Shown one piece after another: positions 34,369 through 41,856 of a stretch of 41,856 bases of DNA. How positions within the stretch are numbered: position 1 is the first letter of the stretch; every line of letters starts with the position of its first letter. Origin of the DNA: Tissierellia bacterium (lineage in GTDB: Bacteria; Bacillota; Clostridia; Tissierellales; Sedimentibacteraceae); the NCBI GenBank assembly GCA_012843025.1, contig DURT01000010.1, forward strand, positions 1-41,856, read 5' to 3'. The notes under the pieces were generated by a model, which saw nothing but the letters and a program-made list of their open reading frames with translations, did not search any database and had not been told where the DNA came from. Made by a program: the position numbers and the translations under genes.

Positions 34369-36564
34369 TCAAATTCTTACATATCGTTTCCCAGGGTCTA
34401 TGGATAAATCAGGCTTAATCCCATTATAGGCCTGAGAAAGCAATGGAATCAACTCATCTACAATAATATTGCTTTCCATGTCAGAAACCCCCTGGGAAAG
34501 AAGTCCAGCCTTGAACAACTTTATAAAGGTACCAGTGAAACACTGGGCCCATATTTTGGGGTTGTTAGGGTTATTTACATTATTATATGAAACTTTATAG
34601 TTATCGTCTATCATGCTATACTTCCATGCTCCCAAAAATGCATTTTCAATTTTATCTCTCAACTCATCCTTAGGTTCATCAAAGGCAAGCATATTTAAGG
34701 GCATGAAATAAGGTGCCTTACTTCTGATATTGTGGTATTTATAGTTATGATATTCCAATGTGTAATTAAATATAAAATTACCGCTGTGGTTTCTATATTT
34801 ATTAAGAATATTCATTATATCTGTAGTTAAAAACTTTTTTATTTTCGGTGCATTTAGAAATTTTTCAACTCCTGAATAAGCCTTGGATATATCGAAGGGT
34901 ATAGCTTTAAAAACGGGAAAGGCTCCCGCAATATCTAATAAACCCTTACACATACCAATTAGTGTTTGTACGTTTTCATCACTGTTATCATATGATTCCT
35001 TAAATTTATTTAGCTGTCTGTCTTTCAAAATTTTAACTTCCTGGCAATAATAGGACATTTTTTGAATTATTTCATCACTGACTTTGTACTTTCTTTGCTG
35101 CAAATTGTTTGTTTTCTTACTGCTTTTTTGGTTTTTTGAAGTAGCAGGCTTATCCAACAAATTTGCAACATCTTTGCCATAAGCCTCCGTTAATCTTTTC
35201 ATTTCAGCGATAATTTCTTTTAGATATTGCTCCCCTCGAATTATTCTTTCTTCAAGTAACTTTAATTCGTCTGCTTCATTTGATATTTCAATTTGTTCAG
35301 GTTCTTCTCCTATTATTTCATAGAGAAGGTCGCTAACCTGCAAACTGAAATCTGAATACTTTGCAATATCCTCTTCAGAAATAGTTGTGCTGTCTAATAT
35401 AATGTCATATATAACATAGAAGCTTCTGTATAAAGATCTGAAATCATATTCTGAGCATAGTTTCCTAACCATTCTTGCTACTATGCCATATACAGCCAAA
35501 TTTGTATAGTGGCTTCGGTAGGTCCAGCGGTCGCTATCATCAGCAAAATATTTGTCATTTTCATGAACAATAATATATTTATAAGGATCGTCGCAATGTT
35601 TTTCCCAATCATCCTTTAAAATTTTCAGATTTGCTCCAAATTCAGTAAAATAGTTTTCATAAAGGACCATTACCTGGTCAACTATATTTAAGGGTATTTC
35701 TTTCAGGCCTGTTTCTAATTTGTTATACAGATAGCGGGTAAAATCTTTAAGGACATTGTAATCTGTCATCTCCCTGCGAAATCTTTGGGCATATTTTCTT
35801 AATTCATTTATATATTTCTTGTTACCTTTACCGCCCCTACTTTTATTTGATGTGCCGAAGGGAACTGTAAAGCCCTTGAAAGTGGAAGCACCACCTATAG
35901 ATTTCTGCATGCTATCCTTGCTAGTTGCTGCTCCAATACTTTTATTTAACTTATTAACAAAGTCATCCTTTAAGTTATCAATAGTCCTGACTGATTCATG
36001 GGTAAATAACTGAACTCCCTGGCTTATTGCTTCCGCTAAGGGCAGAAATGCAATATAGATTTTATTGTCTTCAGCTAATTTGTTGATGGAACTAATATAA
36101 CTATCCCCTAACTCTTCCATGCTTCTTGAAAAATCCTCAAATTTATCTTTAATTACAGAAAACATGATTTCATCAGCTTCAGGTGTATCGGTACCATTTA
36201 AAGGTAATAATTCAAACTTGCTGTTTTTCTTAGTTAACAGTTCAATTATATCATTTTCTACTTTCCGCGCATATTCCTCTGCTTCTTCCCCTGCTCCAAG
36301 ATTTTTTAAATAACCTAATAAGGAAGACTGTGAGTCTCCCCATATTGAAACCAATTTTGGATTAAGTTCTTCACATATAGTAACATTGTATAATTTAAGG
36401 AATTCATTTATTATAATGCCAATTTTCTCATAGTTGGTCTTTAAAAAGATTTCTTCTAAACTAGATTTTAACTCCTGGGTTTTCTTGTTGGATTCATTTA
36501 TATAATTTTCAGCCAAATCAATAAAAACTTTGGCTGTTTCTTCGCTAAAATTAATATTCATCAT
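34369..36564 (-). CDS. Large helical protein of the FtsK-type operon, unknown function
   Basis: A protein of about 731 residues, highly helical and charged, with no signal peptide or membrane helix. I recognise no family. Its first ~215 residues align with almost the full 240-aa product of the gene at 38812: for instance both have an ETAK/EEAQ start, a KTQE/ETQK region, a [17 protein letters not shown] block, an DTPE/DTPD segment and a shared DDF..KLN end. A basic low-complexity linker ([11 protein letters not shown]) follows, and another polar linker lies near the middle ([11 protein letters not shown]). The ATG is chosen at 36564 because GGGGG lies six bases upstream; it overlaps the FtsK gene stop by 14 bases. 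An ATG at 36561 is also possible. Confidence 0.8.
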   Translation of the reverse strand: MMNINFSEETAKVFIDLAENYINESNKKTQELKSSLEEIFLKTNYEKIGIIINEFLKLYNVTICEELNPKLVSIWGDSQSSLLGYLKNLGAGEEAEEYARKVENDIIELLTKKNSKFELLPLNGTDTPEADEIMFSVIKDKFEDFSRSMEELGDSYISSINKLAEDNKIYIAFLPLAEAISQGVQLFTHESVRTIDNLKDDFVNKLNKSIGAATSKDSMQKSIGGASTFKGFTVPFGTSNKSRGGKGNKKYINELRKYAQRFRREMTDYNVLKDFTRYLYNKLETGLKEIPLNIVDQVMVLYENYFTEFGANLKILKDDWEKHCDDPYKYIIVHENDKYFADDSDRWTYRSHYTNLAVYGIVARMVRKLCSEYDFRSLYRSFYVIYDIILDSTTISEEDIAKYSDFSLQVSDLLYEIIGEEPEQIEISNEADELKLLEERIIRGEQYLKEIIAEMKRLTEAYGKDVANLLDKPATSKNQKSSKKTNNLQQRKYKVSDEIIQKMSYYCQEVKILKDRQLNKFKESYDNSDENVQTLIGMCKGLLDIAGAFPVFKAIPFDISKAYSGVEKFLNAPKIKKFLTTDIMNILNKYRNHSGNFIFNYTLEYHNYKYHNIRSKAPYFMPLNMLAFDEPKDELRDKIENAFLGAWKYSMIDDNYKVSYNNVNNPNNPKIWAQCFTGTFIKLFKAGLLSQGVSDMESNIIVDELIPLLSQAYNGIKPDLSIDPGKRYVRI

Positions 36565-38791
36565 ATTCATCCCCCAATATGTCGTCAAAATTCAGTGATG
36601 GAGCAATACTTTCTGATAACTTGATTCTGTATTTCTTAAAGGATCTCTCTGTATTTAAACTTTTTATTTTTAAATCTAATACAATTGAATTATGAGCTTT
36701 GTTTGTATAAGTAATCCCACATCTGTCATATATTTTTTGATTGTTGCCACCTGCAAAAACATAGTCACAACATCCCAATACACTGCGGAAATTATTATCA
36801 TCACTAGTTGAAAATATTATAAAAAGCATATTTACATCCATACCATTTTTTAAAGTAGACGTAAAACCCCTAGGAAGAGTATCTAAGCTATCTATTCCAC
36901 TGATCCATACTATATAGGGACTGAAAAGTTCAAATAAGTCATTTGTCTGGGCATTATATTTATAGTAGTAGATCATGGGATCAGTAAGAGCTGCATAACC
37001 ATCATCAAGGGATAGGAGTTTTTCGCATATGCCTGGTATATCATACAACTTTGCATCAGAAAAATGCTTCAACCCTTCCTTTATTGCCTCCTCAACATTG
37101 GTGCCCTTTGCTTTACCTAGTTCTGTGAAATATATTTTTATAAATTCACCTGGGGAAAATGAATTTTGCAAACTCTGCTCTATAATTTTTCTTTGTTTGA
37201 ATAAGAAGTCAATATCCGTCAAATAATCTGGGCTTTCAAGCACAGTTACATTCTCTATATCAGAAAGTATATTATACTTGTTGGCAACAACCCGGTTTAA
37301 AGAAAAATAAATATGATTGTAGCCATTGCCATCATATTCTCTGTGGGACTTACCAAAGTTAACAGCTAGCAACTTCTGCATATAAGCCAAATCATCCACT
37401 TCCGGAGAAACTACGGCAATATTTTTATTTAATCCTCTTTCAAGAAATAATGTTTCTAAATCTATTTTTCTGTTTCTATATAGGACAGACTCGCCAAGTG
37501 TCAATAAATCAAAATATCTTCCATCACTGTTAGTTACTGTATCACGACGAACGTCTATAATTCTGTCAAGTATATTTTGTAATACTGAAATATCCTTTCT
37601 TGAATCTTCTTGATAGAATTTCTTCGTCTTGCAAAATTTAAACTTATCTCCCTCTATAGTGATGTTTTTTAAATAGGAATAAAAGTAACTTTCTTTTTGA
37701 TCACCTGTATCAGTTACTTTGTTATCATCTGCAATAAAGGGAACCCTGAATAATTTGTTATCAGCTGCACTTCCTGAGGCAGTATTGACGTAAACATTTC
37801 CTACTTCCAGATCTGCTGCTGCAGAATTTCCCAAAATTGCCGTTGAAACTTCAGCATCACAGGGAAGGGCAAAACGTATCTTAAAGTTTGCCAATGCTTT
37901 ACCTGAAAGGGCTCCTGACATTTCCTGACTGGCAAAAATAAGATGAAAACCAGTAGCACGTCCTAATTTTATAATTGATGTCAATAAATTTTGAATAATA
38001 CTTCCTTCCCTGTTTGTGGCCTCTAAAAACATTTGCTGGAATTCATCTACTAGTAAAACTACCCTTGGTAGAACCACTCCATATTTTTCTCTGAAATCAG
38101 TTATTTTTTGAAGACCTAAGCGGGCAAATAAATCCTGTCGTGCATACATACATTCAACAATATACTCTATAAGAGATATAACATACCTGATTTCACTGGT
38201 TGCAGCACATGCTTTAATATGTGAAGTCTGGTATTTTGTCATATACCTGCTAAGTTCAACTTTTTTGAAATCAACTAAGTACAAGTCCAACTCCCAGGGC
38301 GGGTATTCAGCCAACATATTAAAAATTAGGTTGTTGAGAAAAACAGACTTACCAGAACCTGTTCTTCCTACTACTACTCCATGGACAGCAAAATCTCCCA
38401 TTTCAACTGCAATTGGATTGCTCTTTTCATTATCTAACAAACCTGGTCTCAGGTTAACACCTTTTAAAGTTGAATTGAACCAAAAACCCTTCTCCGGAAC
38501 CTTGTTTAGTGAAACAGTTTCAAAAGATTTAAGCATATGTAAGAACTTGCTGTTACACAGCTCCTGGTTGTCGGATATATCATCAAATTGTTTTATAAAT
38601 GTAATTGGTTCCGGACATATAAGTGCTTTTGCCCCATCTTCATAATAGATGGGGCTAATTTCCTTTTCAAATTTACCTGGCTGAGTGCTTAACATCTCAA
38701 ACCAATCTTTTCTGAATTTTTCGTGTCTTAATCTCTTAGCTTCAATTGCTTCTTCCGCCATTCTTTTAGCAACATTGCTCAGTAGTGACAT
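36551..38791 (-). CDS. FtsK/SpoIIIE-type ATPase (EssC-like, no membrane segments)
   Basis: A 746-residue protein with an FtsK/SpoIIIE domain at about 115-355: Walker A GRTGSGKS (142-149), LDLYLVDFKK (about 167-176), Walker B VVLLVDEF (244-251) and ASQEMSG (287-293). All catalytic residues are intact. The C-terminal half contains a second, degenerate ATPase-like fold (IAVVSPEVDD, IVWISGIDSLDTLP, MLFIIFSTSDD). No membrane helix, FHA or gamma domain is seen, so it is neither cell-division FtsK nor a complete EssC. The frame opens at 38803 with TTG, but GGAGG sits five bases before the ATG at 38791. It belongs to an operon with a membrane pseudo-ATPase. Confidence 0.9.
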   Translation of the reverse strand: MSLLSNVAKRMAEEAIEAKRLRHEKFRKDWFEMLSTQPGKFEKEISPIYYEDGAKALICPEPITFIKQFDDISDNQELCNSKFLHMLKSFETVSLNKVPEKGFWFNSTLKGVNLRPGLLDNEKSNPIAVEMGDFAVHGVVVGRTGSGKSVFLNNLIFNMLAEYPPWELDLYLVDFKKVELSRYMTKYQTSHIKACAATSEIRYVISLIEYIVECMYARQDLFARLGLQKITDFREKYGVVLPRVVLLVDEFQQMFLEATNREGSIIQNLLTSIIKLGRATGFHLIFASQEMSGALSGKALANFKIRFALPCDAEVSTAILGNSAAADLEVGNVYVNTASGSAADNKLFRVPFIADDNKVTDTGDQKESYFYSYLKNITIEGDKFKFCKTKKFYQEDSRKDISVLQNILDRIIDVRRDTVTNSDGRYFDLLTLGESVLYRNRKIDLETLFLERGLNKNIAVVSPEVDDLAYMQKLLAVNFGKSHREYDGNGYNHIYFSLNRVVANKYNILSDIENVTVLESPDYLTDIDFLFKQRKIIEQSLQNSFSPGEFIKIYFTELGKAKGTNVEEAIKEGLKHFSDAKLYDIPGICEKLLSLDDGYAALTDPMIYYYKYNAQTNDLFELFSPYIVWISGIDSLDTLPRGFTSTLKNGMDVNMLFIIFSTSDDNNFRSVLGCCDYVFAGGNNQKIYDRCGITYTNKAHNSIVLDLKIKSLNTERSFKKYRIKLSESIAPSLNFDDILGDEYDEY

Positions 38792-38811
38792 ACTTACCTC
38801 CAACTCAATAT

Positions 38812-39534
38812 TTAAGCTTTAAAAATACCTGACAATCCCCTGAATTTTTCTGCACTTTCCTGGACAACATTGCTCATGGCCTGTTTAACATCATCTGATC
38901 TTTGGATATTAATATTAAGTTTTTCGCTAAAATCATCCCTCAACATATCGACTTTATTGGCGAATTCTTCGAATGTACCTATTATTGAATCCAATGTTTC
39001 TGCAACTACAGCCTGAATCGTATAAAAAGCTGTATTCTCTTCACCTTCGTTTTCAATGGTTGTCAAATATTTTGATTTTATTTCTTCTAACTTATTGCTA
39101 TAATCCTTCGTATAATCTATAAGTAATTCATAATCCTCTTTGGATACATCCGGTGTATCTGTTGCAACATGAAGCTCTTCCAAGGGACTTGCAAACATTT
39201 CATCTATAACATTTTCAAGACTTCTTTCCAGTCCTACTGCCGTTCTGTAGGCATCCTCTCCTCCTTCCATGGTTTCTATAAAAGCATGAAGGCTGGACTC
39301 AGATTCCACCCAATCTCCGAAATACTTTTTAATATCATAGCGCAGGGTTTCATTGTAAAATTTAATACTATCATTAGCTGCATTCACCATGGGCAAAAAC
39401 TTTGTTTTCTCACATAAAGCGTTCATCTTATCAAGGTATTTTTGTGTTTCCGAATTAGTATCCTCAATAGCGCTTTGATACAAGGAAATTATTTGCTGTT
39501 GTGCTTCCTCTTTAAAACTAAACTTATTAGACAT
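38812..39534 (-). CDS. Helical 240-aa protein of the FtsK-type operon, unknown function
   Basis: A 240-residue acidic, all-helical soluble protein (KEEAQQQIISLYQSAIED start, SDDVKQAMSNVVQESAEKFRG end). No signal peptide, membrane segment or named family was recognised. It is a stand-alone version of the N-terminal domain of the fourth gene's product. It may be an adaptor or cargo of the ATPase; it lacks a clear W-x-G motif, so it cannot be called a WXG100 protein. GGAGAAAGGAAA precedes the ATG. It lies 17 bases after the 752-aa gene and 20 bases before the FtsK gene. Confidence 0.8.
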   Translation of the reverse strand: MSNKFSFKEEAQQQIISLYQSAIEDTNSETQKYLDKMNALCEKTKFLPMVNAANDSIKFYNETLRYDIKKYFGDWVESESSLHAFIETMEGGEDAYRTAVGLERSLENVIDEMFASPLEELHVATDTPDVSKEDYELLIDYTKDYSNKLEEIKSKYLTTIENEGEENTAFYTIQAVVAETLDSIIGTFEEFANKVDMLRDDFSEKLNINIQRSDDVKQAMSNVVQESAEKFRGLSGIFKA

Positions 39535-39551
39535 TTTCCTTTCTCCTATTC

Positions 39552-41810
39552 CTAATATTTTGTAATTGAACAGTTTACATCATCAACTAAATAAATATTT
39601 TGTTGATTTATCATGTTCGCCAATTTTTCATAAATTGCAGCATTCTCAGTTTTATTTCCTGATTTATACTTGTTCCACTCCGATACATCAATAAAAAATA
39701 TAGGTAAGAAACCATACTTGTCCCCATCATACATAAGCCTTAAAATATCTTCGTTTACAATACTATGTATGCCTGAATTATCTCCTGAGGGAACCATAAC
39801 GTATACAATCTGATATTTAAATGGAGGATCTGAATCCTTAACTCTGATTCTATTAGCCTCAGCTATTGAACCTTTTGAACTGTTTACCACTTTCTTGATT
39901 TCTGCTTCAATTTGTTCAATTAATGCACGGAGCATAGAATTTTTTTCATAAACTTTAAGGATGGAACTATAGGCAGGTGACTGGAATGTCTTTGCACCTG
40001 TAACCGTATCCACCAAGCTTTGTTGAATTGTATTTATTGCATTTGTTCTGTAAAATCCTTCAATCAAGGACTTAAGGAAATTTTCAAGCTGTTGTGTAAC
40101 ATTCCCCATTCTGTTACTGTCATCTAACTCATATAAGAATATACTGGGTCTGTAGTTATGGTCAAAGACAGAGAAGGTTACAGCATCTGAATCCTTATTT
40201 AATTCCTGAATATATGTATTAGGGCTAAGTACTCCTTCAGTTTCTTCTACAGTTGGTATTTTGTCGAAACCCTCTGCTAATTTAGCACAAATTTCTTTAA
40301 ATTCATCTATTTCAGATACCAGTTTATCTAATTCTTCTGTAAGTCTGTTCAACTTTTTATCAAGATCCTTGTTTTCCTTATCCAAGGCCTTGAAGTCCTC
40401 TTCATACTGTCGGAGCATTCTTTCCCGAATAGTTTTTTCACCTGTACTGTTTAAATTGTTTACAGCACCATATTTCTCATTGTTTAAATTTTCTTTTTCC
40501 TTAGTCAGGTTCTTTATAGTTTCTAAATTGGATACTTTTTCATATTCTCTTTTATATTCATTTTTGGCTTTAGACAGTTCTTCTTTTGTTTCTTTAATTT
40601 TTGCTGTATATGTGTCAATATTCTTTACCGCTTGATTGTAGGTGCTGTTGGCTGCTTGTAAAGTAGATTTATAAGTGCTTTCTCTGTGTTTATAATCCTT
40701 TACAATTTGTTTCTCATGCTTTGTTCTTTCCTTACTTTTTTTGTTTAAAGCAATTGCCAGTGCTCTATTTTGTCTTAAGGCCAGTAAGGCTTCTTCTTCA
40801 GACTCGAGGTTTTTCAGCAACTTTGCTTTTTCGTCCCTTAGTCCAATATTTTCGCTAACTATAGTCTCATATTTTTCTAAATCAGAACTTAATTCAGCTA
40901 TTTTATTTTCATAGTAAGTTTTAATTTCATCTGTATCCCTGGTAGTTATATTTAGCTTAATTTTAGTATATTTTTCTACTATCCTATCTCCCTTTAAGAC
41001 AAAGAAGTAAAAATCTTTTCTCTCTACAAGTAACTGCATTAAATTATTTAAAGGCTTCTCCTTTATCCTATAAATATTGATAAGAAATGTAATGAAGGAT
41101 AAAAGTACAATTGCCCCTTTATAAAATTTCCCTATACCTGCAAATAAACCAATCAGGATACAAATCAAAGATATATAATTAACAACAGTTGATACAATTA
41201 GTCTCTTTCTAGGAATTATATCCATGGTATTTAAATTGGGATTAAAAATAATTTTAACTGCATCTTTAAAACCCAACCTATTATATACCGAGTCTCCCTC
41301 TTTAAACTTAATATCTTCTGGAACATCCAATTTGTATATATCTATATCATTTAAATCTTCTTTTACTGATTCCCACATTCCATCTAAGGCTGCCTTAACA
41401 TCAAAGTCGGGATATATTTTACTAATGCTATTAATATCATCTTTGACTTTTGCAGTATAAGATTTTAATTTTTGAATTTGTTCCCTATTCTTTTTAAGAA
41501 TTTCGAAATATTTTTTTTCGTTTGAGTTCTGACTATTTTTGATTTTGTTAATTTTGTCATCAACATTCTTTATCTTTTTATCAAACTCAGCCTCAATACT
41601 TTTGATTTCTTTTTTCAATGCATCTTTTACATACTTGTCAAAATTTTTTTCATGGTCTTCTGTAAGAGCATTGAGTTTTTCCTGATTTACTCTTAACTTG
41701 CTTTCTACATCAGCAATTCTTTGTCTTAAATCTTCTACCTTATTGCTGTTTTCTTTAAGAATTTTTTGTTTTTCAACATAGTTTTGATAATTAACTTCCA
41801 CTCCAGCCAT
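39552..41810 (-). CDS. Membrane coiled-coil protein with degenerate FtsK-like ATPase domain
   Basis: A 752-residue protein. Residues about 10-130 form a coiled coil, two membrane helices lie at about 204-226 and 232-248, and a second long coiled coil covers about 295-515. Residues about 545-752 align with the FtsK domain of the next-but-one gene: TQQLENFLKSLIEGF (572-586) matches the helix after Walker A, INTIQQSLVD the strand LDLYLVD, and KYQIVYVMVPSG (665-676) the Walker B strand. The Walker A is replaced by DDSNRMGN and the Walker B acids by VPS, so it should not hydrolyse ATP. GGGGAG precedes the ATG. It is the first gene of the operon seen here; 41811-41856 holds only AT-rich upstream DNA. 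Confidence 0.82.
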   Translation of the reverse strand: MAGVEVNYQNYVEKQKILKENSNKVEDLRQRIADVESKLRVNQEKLNALTEDHEKNFDKYVKDALKKEIKSIEAEFDKKIKNVDDKINKIKNSQNSNEKKYFEILKKNREQIQKLKSYTAKVKDDINSISKIYPDFDVKAALDGMWESVKEDLNDIDIYKLDVPEDIKFKEGDSVYNRLGFKDAVKIIFNPNLNTMDIIPRKRLIVSTVVNYISLICILIGLFAGIGKFYKGAIVLLSFITFLINIYRIKEKPLNNLMQLLVERKDFYFFVLKGDRIVEKYTKIKLNITTRDTDEIKTYYENKIAELSSDLEKYETIVSENIGLRDEKAKLLKNLESEEEALLALRQNRALAIALNKKSKERTKHEKQIVKDYKHRESTYKSTLQAANSTYNQAVKNIDTYTAKIKETKEELSKAKNEYKREYEKVSNLETIKNLTKEKENLNNEKYGAVNNLNSTGEKTIRERMLRQYEEDFKALDKENKDLDKKLNRLTEELDKLVSEIDEFKEICAKLAEGFDKIPTVEETEGVLSPNTYIQELNKDSDAVTFSVFDHNYRPSIFLYELDDSNRMGNVTQQLENFLKSLIEGFYRTNAINTIQQSLVDTVTGAKTFQSPAYSSILKVYEKNSMLRALIEQIEAEIKKVVNSSKGSIAEANRIRVKDSDPPFKYQIVYVMVPSGDNSGIHSIVNEDILRLMYDGDKYGFLPIFFIDVSEWNKYKSGNKTENAAIYEKLANMINQQNIYLVDDVNCSITKY

Positions 41811-41856
41811 TTTTCTCCCCTTGATTATTTTTTTACCAATTTTAGAAATGATAATA

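Noticed and set aside
34289-34372. Hydrophobic N-terminal extension of the YbjQ protein
   Set aside because: GGAGG sits immediately before the internal ATGs, and the shorter product has the family's normal length.
38812-39534. WXG100/Esx-type substrate
   Set aside because: The protein is too long (240 aa) and has no W-x-G turn between two helices; helical content alone is not enough.

Overview
The window is AT-rich, densely packed chromosomal DNA from a motile, endospore-former-type low-GC Firmicute, most likely an anaerobic clostridium or Tissierellales relative. The evidence is AGGAGG-type ribosome binding sites with frequent TTG/GTG starts, a CIRCE-controlled groESL operon, a T-box leader on metG, a sigma-28 flagellar regulon with FliW/CsrA, desulfoferrodoxin, DUF438/DUF1858 proteins and copper-amine-oxidase-N surface proteins. 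No insertion sequence, prophage or CRISPR array was seen. The genus assignment is an inference.

Layout. (1) 1-6471, minus strand: motility. A late flagellar operon flgM-flgN-flgK-flgL-yviE-like-fliW-csrA has a sigma-28-like promoter, and a tandem cheW pair has another. Downstream of csrA, after a terminator, a cyclic-di-GMP-I riboswitch and an intrinsic terminator stand in front of flgB, whose 5' end is at the window edge. (2) 6496-11118: groES-groEL with CIRCE, class II fructose-bisphosphate aldolase, and a Mn-type CDF metal exporter behind an unusual leader element. (3) 11119-17600: pantothenate kinase coaX with an ECF S-component (probable pantothenate uptake), a CYTH protein, a split ThrE-type amino-acid exporter, superoxide reductase, and metG behind a Met-specific T-box. 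(4) 17653-21977: Xaa-Pro aminopeptidase, glycerol kinase, and a DUF438 (hemerythrin-PAS) plus DUF1858 pair. (5) 22165-28839: exported or surface proteins (CuAO-N protein, NagZ-like GH3 lipoprotein, transglutaminase-CuAO-N protein, CtpA protease) and a HAD phosphatase carrying a second copy of the unusual leader element, followed by tRNA-Arg(UCG). (6) 29154-33764: a sigma-54 regulon, with a PAS-AAA+ activator, a textbook -24/-12 promoter, a CitMHS transporter and an AtuA/AtuA-like pair. (7) 33965-41810: a YbjQ protein and a four-gene operon of large proteins built around an FtsK/SpoIIIE-type ATPase.

The four-gene operon is the most novel part. Its first gene (752 aa) is a coiled-coil protein with two membrane segments and a C-terminal RecA-like domain that aligns with the FtsK domain but has lost both Walker motifs. 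The second (240 aa) and fourth (about 731 aa) are helical proteins, and the second aligns along nearly its whole length with the N-terminal ~215 residues of the fourth. The third (746 aa) has intact Walker A and B and a further degenerate ATPase-like domain. Together they look like a split, EssC-like membrane-anchored translocation machine. I do not recognise it as a named system, and its cargo is unknown.

Start sites were adjusted from the longest open frame for flgM, one cheW, groES, the small membrane protein, the HAD phosphatase, ybjQ and the FtsK gene, where a ribosome binding site clearly favours an internal ATG.
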